A stretch of 64,000 bases of DNA. Source: Symbiodinium sp. CCMP2592 (taxonomy: Eukaryota > Sar > Dinophyceae > Suessiales > Symbiodiniaceae). The position numbers and the translations under genes are program-made. Positions 10,551 through 20,412 of this stretch are shown here, piece by piece. A model generated the notes under the pieces. It had not been told where the DNA came from and ran no database searches. It saw only the letters and a list, made by a program, of their open reading frames with translations. Numbering within the stretch: position 1 is the stretch's first letter; each line of letters starts with the position of its first letter. The DNA lies in the NCBI GenBank assembly GCA_905221615.1, contig CAJNDT010004691.1:111001-175000 (forward strand). Reading direction: 5' to 3'.

Positions 10551-10917
10551 TTTGGCTTATCTCCGTGGTACAGAAATCACCGAATCTGCGGTCCTCTCTT
10601 CCTGTAGGAGTCTCCCAAGACTGTGGTAGAAGGCCGTCAACACCCTCCTAGTCGTTTCAGAGTGAAGACATCTCGGACAAAATTCCGCCTAGCTGACATT
10701 CCGGCTGCCCTAAACCCCTTGACCCTCAACCCTAAACCCTAACACCTCAGAAAACTCTAAATCCTAAACCCTGGCTCTACACTACCCCGAACTCTAAATA
10801 AGAAGCTGCACGGTTGGGCGCCGGTGGAGTTCGAACCCAGAAGCCTGAATAGTGAATCATGCTATTCCCTAGACTCTACGGTTTAGGGCTTAGGGGTTTA
10901 GAGTTTAGCTTTAGATC

Positions 10918-11008
10918 TTGCAAAATCCCTCAGTCAAGGGACTATACCTTACATCATATTCGAATTAGAGTTCAATTCCATAATTAGAGGATTTTGGAAG
11001 GTCTGGGT
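10918..11008. repeat. Hairpin element, family M
   Basis: Family M has arms around CAAAATCCCT and GGATTTTGGAAGGTCTGGG. Copies at 16741, 46987 and 53788. Confidence 0.55.
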
Positions 11009-11394
11009 CCGTAGCGTTATAGTCTATACAATTTTCCCCCAAACCCTAGTCTTTCAAGGCCCCTAATACAAGCGCGGTTGTTAACCGGTAACGATTTATG
11101 GAACAGCGGGCACGGTTTCTCGTTGTTGCCTTCATAGCGTTTTGAGGCATCTTACAAGTTTCTAAGCCTTAAACCCTAAACCCTAAGCAACATAGTGTAG
11201 TATAGTCCCGCACAACTTAGTAAAGGCGTACATCACACTGATTATTGGTATTGAAATTGCTTTTGTTGCTGTTCACACCCTTAACCCAAACCCCTAAACT
11301 GTAAGCTCTGAATCCTTACCCTTAGCCTCTTACACCCTCAGCCCTAAATAAACGCCAAACCCTGAACCCACAACATCCTGAACCTTCAAGCCTT

Positions 11395-11468
11395 ACCCCA
11401 GGGGTCCAAAGGACCCAATATCTAGGTAGTTAGGTTTCGGATAGTAGTTATGTAGGTTACGGTTTTGG
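11395..11468. repeat. Truncated hairpin, family K
   Basis: Only the left arm and middle (GGTCCAAAGGACCCAATA, GGATAGTAGTTATGTAGGTT) remain. Confidence 0.55.
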
Positions 11469-11512
11469 CGAAGCCCGAAGCCCCAAACAACATCAAGCCG
11501 TTAGGTCAGAAT

Positions 11513-11598
11513 CGGCCCCCACCCTGAAATAGTGACTATAAAGATTAAATTAGGGCCCTATTATATTCCTACTATACCACTATTTCAGGGTGGGGGCC
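11513..11598. repeat. Hairpin element, family D
   Basis: The arms are GGCCCCCACCCTGAAATAGT and its complement ending GGGTGGGGGCC, with an AT-rich centre containing TAGGGCCCTA. Copies at 19901 and 38201. The right arm runs straight into a CCCTAAA array. Confidence 0.75.
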
Positions 11599-11601
11599 CC
11601 A

Positions 11602-11665
11602 AACCCTAAACCCTAAACCCTAAACCCTATATAAGCCCTAAGCCCTAAACCCTAAACCCCAAACA
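11602..11665 (-). repeat. CCCTAAA array
   Basis: Four perfect CCCTAAA units, a short gap, then more heptads. Confidence 0.75.
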
Positions 11666-11766
11666 ACGTCAAGCCGACATCACTTCGACTTCGCCCACCG
11701 AGGTGAGCCACGATGCAGGCCATGGGTTTCTGAATTTGCAAAGGCTTACCGGTTTAGGGCTTAGTA

Positions 11767-11891
11767 TACTTGGAGGATCATCGGACTTAGTAAGTAAGGT
11801 TATAAGTACCTTAATTGGGGCTATAAGTAGTTATAAGTATAGTTACCCTAATAATAACCCTAGTTACTAAGTTCCATGATCCTTTAAGTAG
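11767..11891. repeat. Hairpin element, family A
   Basis: The arms are TACTTGGAGGATCATCGGAC and TTAAGTAGGG-side sequence, as in the copy at 1251. Confidence 0.7.
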
Positions 11892-11955
11892 GGTGCCTAG
11901 GGCTCCTATAAGGGTTCTACAAGGGTACCATAGGGGTTTAGGGTTTAGGGTTTGA

Positions 11956-12061
11956 GGCTCCATGTACCCATAATATAGTATATACTTAGGCCTCAAAGGG
12001 GTTCCTATATAGGTACTTTAAGGCCTAAGTGTATGCTACATGGCTACATGGAGCCTTTGGG
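11956..12061. repeat. Hairpin element, family H
   Basis: GGCTCCATGTACCCATAATA and ACATGGAGCCTTTGGG arms with the GGCCTAAG inner dyad. Confidence 0.7.
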
Positions 12062-12356
12062 AAAGGCTTGCCGGCTTAGGGTTAAGGGTTGAGGAAGGGA
12101 CGCTTGAAGGGTTCCTTGAAGGGGTTAAGGGTCTTTTCGGGTTTAAGGTTAAGGGTTCAAGGGTTACGGAGTGTTGGGTTAAGGGGTTAAGTGTGGATAG
12201 GGTTGCAGGGTTTGGGGGTAAGGGTTGAAGGTATTTGGAGGGTTTAGGAACTCCAAGCCGCAGCCCCAAGCCCTAAACCCTAAATCCCAAACTCTGTCTA
12301 CCTAAGCCCCAAGAGTCAGCACGGCTTCAGAGCAGTGCACAGGCTTTTTTCAATAG

Positions 12357-12485
12357 AGAAAAGGAGGGGCCCTTAATGGGGACCCCTATACCCTATAATG
12401 GGCCATATAATGTGTGTATATAGATATATAGCTATATTAAGGGTATATACCTAGGGGTCCTTATTAAGGGTCCCTCCTTTTACCC
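12357..12485. repeat. Hairpin element, family R
   Basis: The arms are AAAAGGAGGGGCCCTTAAT and ATTAAGGGTCCCTCCTTTT, with an inner dyad CCCCTATACCC/GGGTATATACCTAGGGG. Single copy. It is followed by a short GC-rich island ending CCGCAC then GTGAGT, a donor-like site at 12523-12531. Confidence 0.65.
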
Positions 12486-12734
12486 TTGGATTGTTGGAAG
12501 AGCTGCGGTCGTCTGCCCGCCGCACGTGAGTAAGTTTGGTGCCTAAACCCTGAACCCTAAACCCCAGTATCGCTCGTGGTTTTGCTGGTTGCGGACTTCT
12601 GGTAGCTCCCCCACAAACCTAAACTGCCCAGGAAGGCACTGCGTTTCGATGACCTGGTATCCAAGTCCCAAATCCGCACGTAGCGCGCATTAGGGCACCC
12701 ATTTTGCGATGTCTGCTTCGCTCGTAACTGAGTT

Positions 12735-13165
12735 AATCATACGAAGTATTGCCCAGTATTCCCTGTCTACTGCGACACAAACCCCCTAAAATACAAATAA
12801 TCATACGAGGTATTATTGCCAGTGTTCCTTGGCTTGTGCGAGGCAAGCCCCCTAAAACTGAAATACTCATACGAAGTACTGCCTAGTATTCCCTGTCCAC
12901 TGCGACGCAACCCCCCTAGAATTGCAATCATCATACGAAGTATTGCCTGTTATTCTTTGTCTACTGCGACACAAACCCCCTAAAACTGAAATACTCACAC
13001 GAAGTATTGCCTAGGATTCCCTGTCCACTGCGACGCAACCCCCCCTAAAATTGCAATCAACATACGAAGTATTGCCTAGTATTCCCTGTCTACGGCGACG
13101 CCAACCCCCTAAAACTGAAAGTATTGCCTAGTATTCCCTGTCTACTGCGACGAAAACCCCCTAAA
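12735..13165. repeat. ~63-bp tandem array with dimeric order
   Basis: About seven copies of a unit containing CATACGAAGTATTGCCTAGT, CCCTGTCTACTGCGAC and CCCCCTAAAA. Units alternate between two subtypes, one with AAACTGAAATACTC and one with AATTGCAATCA, so the higher-order unit is a dimer. One late unit is shortened. Confidence 0.85.
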
Positions 13166-13363
13166 CCTTTAAAAGTCTATTATTCTGCATACTTTGGGGG
13201 TCCAGGTAAACCCTAGCCTGAACCCTAAACTTTAAAACCCTAAACCTTGAAACCCTGAAACCCGAAACTCTAAACCCTAACTCCTAAAGCCCTATAGATC
13301 CCTTATAGAACCGTTAAAGATCCCTTTAAAGGAAGATTGTCGTAACCCCAAAACCAGTGCTAG

Positions 13364-13433
13364 GTGGCCTCGGTTTGCACCCGGCTTTCCCATGCAGTCT
13401 GCGCCGCCCGCGCAGCGACTCGGAAGATGGCGG
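13364..13433 (+). CDS. Possible short exon
   Basis: A GC-rich 70-bp island after GCTAG, ending at GGCGG before GTTTAC. The plus frame reads VASVCTRLSHAVCAARAATR. The minus strand is also open (IFRVAARAAQTAWESRVQTE), so the strand is uncertain. Confidence 0.3.
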
Positions 13434-13436
13434 GTT

Positions 13437-13593
13437 TACTTAAAGGATCATGGGACTTAGTAACTAGGGTTATTATTAGGGTAACTATACTTATAACTAC
13501 TTATAAACCCTAAACCCTAAACCCTAAACCCTAAATAACCCCAATTAAGGTACTTATAACCTTACTTACTAAGTCCCATGATCCTCCAAGTAG
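13437..13593. repeat. Hairpin element, family A, with heptads in its loop
   Basis: The full A arms lie on both sides (ACTTAAAGGATCATGGGAC; GTCCCATGATCCTCCAAGTA). The central part is 30-35 bp longer than in other copies because of about four CCCTAAA units at 13504-13538. Confidence 0.75.
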
Positions 13594-13695
13594 GGCTCAA
13601 GGGCTGATAACGTTCAGTAGGGGCTCTTAAGGGCCCCTTAAAGGGATCTTCAGGGTTCCTTAAAGGGATCTATGGGGTTTAGGGTTTTAGGGCCC

Positions 13696-13825
13696 TACTT
13701 GGAGGGGCAGGGGACTCACTTAGTAAGTAGGTTATCAGTAGAGTTATAAGTACCCTAAATGGAGCTACCCCAATTAAAACTCTACTTATAAACGACTTGC
13801 TAAGTCCCCTAGCCCTCCAAGTAGG
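13696..13825. repeat. Hairpin element, family L
   Basis: Family L resembles A in design: arms TACTTGGAGGGGCAGGGGAC and CCCCTAGCCCTCCAAGTA, inner CTTAGTAAGTAGG and its diverged complement, and a central GGAGCTACCCCAATT. Related copies at 25972 and 33879. Confidence 0.6.
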
Positions 13826-14215
13826 GCTGATAACGTTCAGGGTTAAGGTTTGGGGTTTGGGGTTAAGCTTTGGGAGGGAACCTCTTCTGTAAGGTTTAGG
13901 GTTAGGGTTCAGGCCCCCAGAAATATTGATAGCAGGAGTACGTCGTAGGAGTAGGAGTGGGACTTAGGAGTAGGAGTAGCAGTACGAGTGGAGGAGTGGG
14001 AGTAGTAGTACTAGTACTAGCACTGAAAGTCTGTAGGACTGCCATTATTAGGTTTCTACTGCACCCCCTGAACTCTAAGCCTAAACCCAGTTACTCAAGA
14101 ACAGCACCGCATGAAGAGAACCATACAACCTACCACAATTTTCCAAGCGCGAGACCATAAATCCCAAGCTCCACCCCAATAACTGATCCCTAAAGCCTAA
14201 CCCACTGCATTATTG

Positions 14216-14760
14216 TAGAGTCTTTGCCAAAACCCTCAACCCATGCCCTAAACCCGCAAACACCTAAACCCCCTAAGCCCTAAACCCCCAAACCCCAAAC
14301 CCCTAAACCCCCAAACACCTAAACCCCCTAAGCCCCAAACCCCCAAACCCCTAAACCCCCAAACACCTAAACCCCCTAAGCCCCAAACCCCCAAACCCCT
14401 AAACCCCTAAACCCCCAAACACCTAAACCCCCTAAGCCCCAAACCCCCAAACCCCTAAACCCCCAAACCCCCAAACCCCTAAACCCCCTAAGCCCCAAAC
14501 CCCCAAACCCCAAACCCCTAAACCCCCTAAACCCCCCCCAAAAACCCCACCCCTAAACCCCCAAACCCTAAACCCCCTAAGCCCCAAACCCCCAAACCCC
14601 TAACCCCTACCCCAAACACCTAAACCCCCTAAGCCCCAAACCCCCAAACCCCTAAACCCCCAAACCCCCAAACCCCTAAACCCCCTAAGCCCCAAACCCC
14701 CAAACCCCTAAACCCCTAAACCCCCAAACACCTAAACCCCTAAACCCCTGAGGCTCTGGG
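14216..14760 (-). repeat. Octameric CCCCTAAA/CCCCAAAC array
   Basis: About 540 bp of CCCCTAAA, CCCCAAAC and CCTAAACC units. The basic step is mostly eight bases, and a set of about six octamers (~48 bp, marked by AAACACCTAAA and CCTAAGCCCC) repeats as a higher-order unit. Confidence 0.85.
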
Positions 14761-14796
14761 AAGCGCGCCTCGAACCCGCGATCCCCCTAAACCATA

Positions 14797-14905
14797 CCCA
14801 AAGGCTCCATGGTATCTTCATAGTAGATACTTAAAGCCTTAATGGGGGGTCCCTATATAGGTACTTTAAGGCCTGAGTATATACTATAAGGGTACATGGA
14901 CCCTC
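14797..14905. repeat. Hairpin element, family H
   Basis: CCCAAAGGCTCCATGGTATC left arm and GGGTACATGGACCCT right arm; nearly the same variant as 41438-41547. Confidence 0.65.
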
Positions 14906-15035
14906 AAACCCTAAATCTTAAAACCCCTATGGTACCCTTATAGAGCTCTTAAACCCCTAAGTATATACTAGAGAAATCGAATCCAAAACCCCTAAACCCA
15001 GGCTGTTGAACAAACTTCAAACCGGTCAGGCGGGA

Positions 15036-15400
15036 GATTCCTTTAAGGGTTTAGGGATTAGGGTTTAGGGTTTAGGGTTTAGGGATTAGGGTTTATGGGA
15101 TTATGGGTTTGGGGGTTTGGGGGTTTGGGGGTTTGGGGGTTAGGGTTTAGGGGTTAAGGGCTTCTTGAAGGGTTCGGGGTTTCGGGGTTTAGGGTTTAGG
15201 CTTCCTTTAAGGGTTCCTTCAAGGGTTGAGTGGTTAACCGCTTCCTTTAAGGGTTTAGGGCTTAGGGATTTAGGGTTTAGGGTTAAGGGTTCCTTCAAGG
15301 CTTCAGGGTTTCGGGGTTTAGGGTTTAGGCTTCCTTTAAGGGTTTAGGGCTTAGGGATTAAGGGTTTACTGGTTAGGCTTCCTTTAAGGGTTTAGGGCTT
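15036..15400 (+). repeat. TTTAGGG block with a larger tandem pattern
   Basis: Perfect heptads at first, then recurrent TTTAGGCTTCCTTTAAGGG and GGTTCCTTCAAGG modules in a ~110-120 bp periodic arrangement. Confidence 0.65.
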
Positions 15401-15584
15401 GGGGTTTGGCCGTGGCGGCTGGGGTGTGCCGCTGGGCCTCACATAGAAGGTTGAGAATTCGGGGCTTTAGGCTTTGAAGCTTGGGGCTTGGGGTTTTAGA
15501 TTTTAGGGTTCAGGGGTTTGGGTTTAGGGTTGAGGGTTTATTAGGGGCTTGGGGTTTCTTGGGGTTCATTTGGGGCCTTAGGGT

Positions 15585-16060
15585 TTGCTTTCGACAAGCA
15601 TCTCGGTCCAGTGGGGGCAAGAGATCTTGGCCTGCACAAGGGCGAGTATGCAATACTTCAGCACCATGATGCCTTGGCAACCGTTGCCGGCGTAGACGTC
15701 GACACGCACGTTGAAGCCTCGACACCCGTGAAGAAGTGGATCAGGGCATCCGCTGAACATCGCATTGCTCAAGCATCGTCACATGCGGAACATGCCAACA
15801 TGCTCAGCCATTTCTCAAGCGCTGGAGTCATGGCTCTCGCGATGGCATTCCCATTGTCCGTCGCACTGTTTGGCGCCATCATGGATGGTGGAGAGTTCGT
15901 TGTAGTGTGGAGTCGAGCCGGGCGCGTGCCCCTGTCCACAGATGAATTGGTGAATGCCTTCAAACAGGCAATGACACTAATCTCAATGACTCTGCATGCC
16001 AAATTCACAACTGGACACCACTGGTCAGTGGAGTTCACCACGATCAAGAAAGGGCTTTGG
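15585..16060 (+). CDS. Intronless coding block, unknown family
   Basis: An uninterrupted open frame of ~158 codons reads as ordinary protein throughout. Stretches include YAILQHHDALATVAGVDVDT, TPVKKWIRASAEHRIAQASS, a hydrophobic segment ALAMAFPLSVALFGAIMDGG that could span or dip into a membrane, and STDELVNAFKQAMTLISMTL. Both borders run straight into heptad DNA: GGGTTTGCTTTCGAC on the left, GGAGTTTTAGGG on the right. There is no Met start with upstream context and no C-terminal stop inside the non-repeat part, so it is a gene fragment, a single long exon or a retro-copied segment. It is several times longer than the other exon islands. The minus strand is open for 92 codons but less protein-like. 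I do not recognise the family. Confidence 0.55.
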
Positions 16061-16740
16061 AGTTTTAGGGTTTAGGGTTTTTGGGGTGTAGGTTTCAGTG
16101 TTTTAGGGCTTTAGCGGTTCAGGGATTAGAGTTTCTGATCTATGGCGCCGACTTAGTAATTAGGGCTATAAATAAGGTGACTCTACTAGTATTTTCTTAT
16201 GACGCCGTAAGGTTCTCATAACCTTGCTAAGTCTGCGGATCCTACAAGCAAACAGTGACATGTTTGAGTCTTCAGATGCCTGGTTGCACTGAAACCCTAC
16301 ACCCTCAAACCCTAATAGTTACCAGAAAGTGTTTTGAAACCTTTGCAACATCTACGCCATGTAGCTGGTCCGGAACCCTTGTCAAAACGTTTAGACCTTA
16401 AGGTTAAGGGCTTTAGGGTTTGGGGCTTAGTACGGGCTATAGATTAAATCATGATCGGGTCCTTGGTCAAAGGATCCGGAAAAAGAGAGCTCATCACTTC
16501 TAAGCAGACAAGTTTCAAGAGTCCTGTAGACGGCTTAGAGTCTTGTGGGTATAGGGGTTTAGGGTTTAGTTTCCACGTTTCGAGTAGCTTGGTTTCAAAC
16601 GTTTCAAATATGGTATCCTAGCATATCCTCTCCAGAAACTTCGCAACTACAACAAGGGTTTAGGGTTTAGGGCCTTCTAGGGTTGAGGGTTAGGGTTTAG
16701 GGTTCAATCAGGGTGTAGGCTCTACGCAGCATGTTTTCCC

Positions 16741-16849
16741 CGGACCTTCCCAAAAGGTTTGAAATTAAGGAATATACCTTATACTATTTGGGATCCTGTC
16801 ATACTTTAAAGTGTATTCCTTAATTAAGGGATTTTGAAAGGTCTGGGCA
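16741..16849. repeat. Hairpin element, family M
   Basis: CGGACCTTCCCAAAAGG and GGGATTTTGAAAGGTCTGGG arms, with AATTAAGGAATATACCTTAT and GTGTATTCCTTAATTAAGG inside; the clearest copy. Confidence 0.65.
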
Positions 16850-17563
16850 CAATGGCATTTGTTTTAAGCAACAGTTCAGGCTTCGGCATATGTCGGCCGG
16901 CAGACAGTAGTAAACGTATGTCTCCACTAGAACTTACTGTAAGATGCTCTTAGTGACCGTAGTCGTTGGTGACAGTATTATCCCTTAGGCTTGCTTGATA
17001 CTGTATGATTAACAAAAAACATATTCCAAGTTTTAAGGTCCCTATAATTCACCATGAGTCGACAGGCAGACATTGTGGACTTCACCCAAACCCTGTCTGT
17101 TTGGGCGAAGTGACTCGGCTGACTTTTGGGTATTGGTTTGGGGTCAGGGTTTTGTTAGCCCTAAACCTTTGAAACCCCAAATACCTCCCTGCAAGCCCTC
17201 ATCCTAAACCCTGAACTCCCTAAAATTCAAAAACCCCAATTCCAGGGGTTTGGGATTTCGGTTTACGGCCTCGGGGTTTGGAGCTCAAGAGATCTGCGCA
17301 CCTCCACAGGATAAATGTCGGCCTCGAGCTGTGCTTTTGTAAAGCAACCCCATCCGTTCTTCTCGAGTCGTGAGGCCAGTTTACGGCTTTTAAGATGTTG
17401 TTGCTTTGGGTTGGGGGTTTGGTCAGGGAGCTTCGTGTTCAGTATGGATCGGGCTCAGGGTTCATGGTTTAGGAATTTGCGGTGTGGGGTTCACGTTTAG
17501 GAACTACGGTTCACGCGTTGATAAGTTAAGCTTCGTTTGTTGTTTGCCTTCGTGGTCGCGTAA

Positions 17564-17672
17564 CCCCAAAGTTCCAAGTACCCAATAATCATATACTCTC
17601 CAAAATCCTAACCTACATAACTACTACCCTAAAACCAAATACCTAATTATTGGATCCTTTGGACCCTTACGG
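17564..17672. repeat. Hairpin element, family K
   Basis: CCCCAAAGTTCCAAGTACCC left arm and GGATCCTTTGGACCCTTA right arm; inner CATATACTCTCCAAAATCC. Confidence 0.65.
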
Positions 17673-17700
17673 TAAACCCCAAACCCTACATAAACTAAAA

Positions 17701-17800
17701 ATGAACTGTGGGGACTGGACTCCTGAGGAAAGCGGCATGGCAAGCCGCCTTGCAAGCTGTTGCCGGTTTGCGGCACGTGGGCTTGCTACCCGGCTGAAAG
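17701..17800 (+). CDS. Possible internal exon
   Basis: The frame reads CGDWTPEESGMASRLASCCR and continues FAARGLATRLK; the GC-rich island ends near GCTGAAAG before GTTTGGGG-type heptads. Unknown family. Confidence 0.4.
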
Positions 17801-18087
17801 TTGGTTTGGGGTTTTATGGTCTAACGTTCAGGCAAATGAGGTTCAGGGCGCTAAACCCTAAACCCTACGGTAGAAAGGCGTAGGTAAGGCCTAAACTCTC
17901 AAACGCCGAGGCCCAAAACCAGAGCAAGAATCCCCACAACTTACTACTGAGGACCAGAACCCTTTAAATCTAGAATCTTAGAGCCTTCGCTCTAAACCCT
18001 CATATACACATTCATATATACATATATACATATACATATACATACGAATAGCTCCTTATTTCCACATTTTTTTGCTGGACTGTCTTG

Positions 18088-18160
18088 CATGTGCCCTCAA
18101 ACTATCGAGACCTGCGGAGTTCTGTGGCCGAGGCTGCTGCTCATGAAGCCCTCATCTATA
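18088..18160 (+). CDS. Possible internal exon cut by a hairpin
   Basis: It follows a T-rich, CAT-ending tract and reads NYRDLRSSVAEAAAHEALIY. The frame then enters the left arm of hairpin I at 18159, so the element sits at or just beyond the exon edge. Confidence 0.45.
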
Positions 18161-18275
18161 CAGCAGAAGCCAGAAAGTTGGAACATGGCTTTAGGAGAAT
18201 TAGTGCAAGGACCCCATATACTTTACCTTATGGGCATGAGGATAATGATGTTCCAACTTTCTGGCTTCTACTGTA
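18159..18275. repeat. Hairpin element, family I, long arms
   Basis: The arms are TACAGCAGAAGCCAGAAAGT and TTTCTGGCTTCTACTGTA, the best-preserved terminal sequence of family I. The ends TACAG and CTGTA suggest a TA target. Confidence 0.75.
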
Positions 18276-18368
18276 AACAAACTGAGGAGATTGTAGTTGC
18301 ATCTTCGGATGTTGAACTCCGGGTCCTTTAGAAGAAGACCCTAAACCCTACACCCGGGTCCTTCAAAA

Positions 18369-18483
18369 GACGATGTAGACTCGCTCGAGGCCTGCTTATC
18401 TGATTCTCATGGCCAAGTATTGAATGAGTTTGAGGCGGCTCCCAGACTGTTTCTTAATTTATGTGTCTGCAGTGTGTACTTAT
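18369..18483 (+). CDS. Possible internal exon
   Basis: The frame is open for 38 codons: DDVDSLEACLSDSHGQVLNE, then FEAAPR. Low-complexity TA repeats follow. The exon probably ends near CCCAG at 18444 or within the next 40 bp. Confidence 0.4.
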
Positions 18484-18656
18484 ATATATATATATATATA
18501 CATATCCACATACATATCTGTGTGTACGTAGAAATGTTATTCGAACACCCTGAACCCTGCACCCACTGAACTCGCTCGAGGCTTCCAGATACCACATCCT
18601 TAAACCCTAGCCCTAAACCCAAGGCCCTGAACCCCACACCCTCTGTTGATCTCGTC

Positions 18657-18766
18657 CCCAAAGGGTCCTTTGTACTGTTATGGGGGATACTTCCCTAAGT
18701 CATAATAGTAGTTCCTAATATGGAAACCCTACATTCTACTATATCGGTACATAGCGCCCTTTGGGG
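18657..18766. repeat. Hairpin element, family B
   Basis: CCCCAAAGGGTCCTTTGTAC and GCGCCCTTTGGGG arms; very similar to 4373-4477. Confidence 0.75.
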
Positions 18767-18989
18767 TCGCAGGCTCCCAGATACCATATCCTTAAACCCG
18801 ATAAAGTCCCTTAACCCCCAGACCCAAAGCCCCTAAGCCCTAAACCCCCAGACCCTATAAGCCCTAAGCCCTGAACCCCACACCCTCTGTTGATTTCGTC
18901 TCAGGCTCCCAGACACCATCGTCTATAATGTCGCTGGCCGCGCCTGCGCGGGAGGATCCCGGCGCATCTCGGCGCAGTCGCTAAGTTGT

Positions 18990-19165
18990 TTTTAGGATTT
19001 AGGGCTTTGGGGTTTTAGGGTTTATAGGTTTTAGGGAAGTTTAGGGTTTTAGGGTCCTTTAAGGTTTAGGGTTTTAGGGCTTTTAAGGTTTAGGGTTTAG
19101 GGTGTTAGGGTTTTAAGGTTTAGGGTTTCAGGGTTTAGGGTTTCAGGGATTCGGGTTTAGGTTTC
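18990..19165 (+). repeat. Degenerate TTTAGGG block
   Basis: TTTAGGG, TTTTAGGG and TTTTAAGG units. The island just before it (18930-18985) reads MSLAAPAREDPGASRRS on plus and may be a small exon. Confidence 0.6.
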
Positions 19166-19795
19166 TTTTGCAGGGTTTTTTGTCGGATGGTTATGCGGTT
19201 GTGCTTCCATTTTGTAGCGTTTTGTAATGTTTTTATCCAGCTCCAAGGCTACTGTCGGAGAGCACCCACAAAACTCCTCAGGGTCTTGGACACAAAAATC
19301 CCTGCAACACACAAAGCATGTGTCAAGCATTGTCAAGCCTAAAAGCCCAAATACAAAGCCCTAGGCTCTTATATAGCCCGAAAATGACCTCGAACCCAAA
19401 GACCCACTACAAAGTAATGAAGATACATGGCCTTTTAACTACACTGTAGACAGAGGAGCTCTGTACTAAAGGGGCTCAAGGGAGCCGAATTTCTATCCTA
19501 AACCCCAAGCCATGCTAAATAGGAACCCCGGAGGGAACCCTCTTTATTGACCTGTCGAAGCCCTCACACGAAACTTGATTCGAAACAAACCGACTGCAAC
19601 ACCTCACACAAGCCGATGAAGCTGTAGAAAGACACAAAAGATCGTTTAAAGCCCTGACCCACCCACCCGAAGCAAACCGTTTTAAGACCCTAAAGCAAAG
19701 CAAGATTTAAACACCGCAAACCCTTGCTTGGGAACTTTAACCCTAAAGCTTAAGCTCTAAACCCAACACCCCATACTAAGCTTCTTTACGTTTGC
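19166..19795. other. No gene supported
   Basis: Heptad-poor in part. A 62-codon minus frame at 19515-19703 has no clear protein character or splice borders. Confidence 0.4.
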
Positions 19796-19900
19796 ATGGG
19801 TGGTTGTCAAAGTTATGGTCCCTTTTTGGGTACCCTAAATAACAGGTGCCGTATCAAGTTAGCGACCCAAAAAGGGACCCTAATATTGACAACTACCCAT
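19796..19900. repeat. Hairpin element, family C
   Basis: Family C arms are ATGGGTGGTTGTCAAAATTA and TAATTTTGACAACCACCCAT (this copy has small changes). Inside are TCCCTTTTTGGGTACCCTAA and GACCCAAAAAGGGACC. It abuts family D at 19901 with no spacer. Confidence 0.8.
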
Positions 19901-20011
19901 TAGAAGCTGACCCCACCCTGTAATAGTGGTATAATAGGAATATAATAGGGCCCTAATATAATATTATTATAATCCTTATGGTCACTATTATAGGGTGGGG
20001 GCAGCTTCTAA
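19901..20011. repeat. Hairpin element, family D
   Basis: The arms TAGAAGCTGACCCCACCCTG and GGGTGGGGGCAGCTTCTA enclose an AT-rich centre with GGGCCC. Begins at the base after element C ends. Confidence 0.8.
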
Positions 20012-20029
20012 ACTACCCACATGAGGCGA

Positions 20030-20125
20030 CCGCAGATCCGCTCCAAGTGCCTGGCCAAGAGCACTGCTGCTCCTCCACCGGGAGCTACCGGGCTGCTTCG
20101 CAGGGCTTCTTTAATCATAGGAGGC
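20030..20125 (+). CDS. Possible exon
   Basis: The frame reads EATADPLQVPGQEHCCSSTG then SYRAASQGF. It lies directly after hairpin D and before heptads. Weak support: frame and composition only. Confidence 0.3.
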
Positions 20126-20264
20126 CAAAAGGGATTTTAGCCTGTGGGGGTTTAGTAGGGATTAGGGCTCCCGCCTCCCTTCATTTAAGGTTGGTCAGTC
20201 GGCTTAGGGGTTTAGGGTTTAGGGTTTAAGGGATCTTTCCGGTATCGCATGGCTTCCTTTTAAA

Positions 20265-20412
20265 GGATTCCTTTCAAGGCGTCCTGCAGAGATTTCCGTT
20301 AAAGGCTTCCTTCATTCAGAGATCTCCTGTAAAGGCAGCTTTCAGAGATGTGCTTTAAAGGCATGCCTCAGAGTTTCCTTGAAAGGGTTCCTTGAGAGAT
20401 TTCCTTCAAAAG
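20265..20412 (+). repeat. ~26-bp tandem array, degenerate
   Basis: Five to six units of the type CAGAGATTTCCTTTAAAGGC; each carries AGAG and AAAGG at fixed spacing. Confidence 0.65.

Larger units (their letters stand above)
16061..17700. other. No gene supported
   Basis: Degenerate G-strand heptads, hairpin M and unclassified DNA. A heptad-poor stretch at 17300-17560 is open on plus for ~60 codons but has no convincing protein character. Confidence 0.45.

Noticed and set aside
12735-13100. CATACGAAGTAT resembles a loxP half site and recurs
   Set aside because: It is part of a tandem repeat unit with no inverted partner or 8-bp spacer; chance similarity.
12735-13165. Regularly spaced repeat looked CRISPR-like
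   Set aside because: Units are contiguous ~63-bp satellite copies with no unique spacers, in a eukaryotic context, with no cas genes.
17001-17055. AACATATTCCAAGTTTTAAGG resembles half of hairpin I
   Set aside because: Too short and diverged to call.
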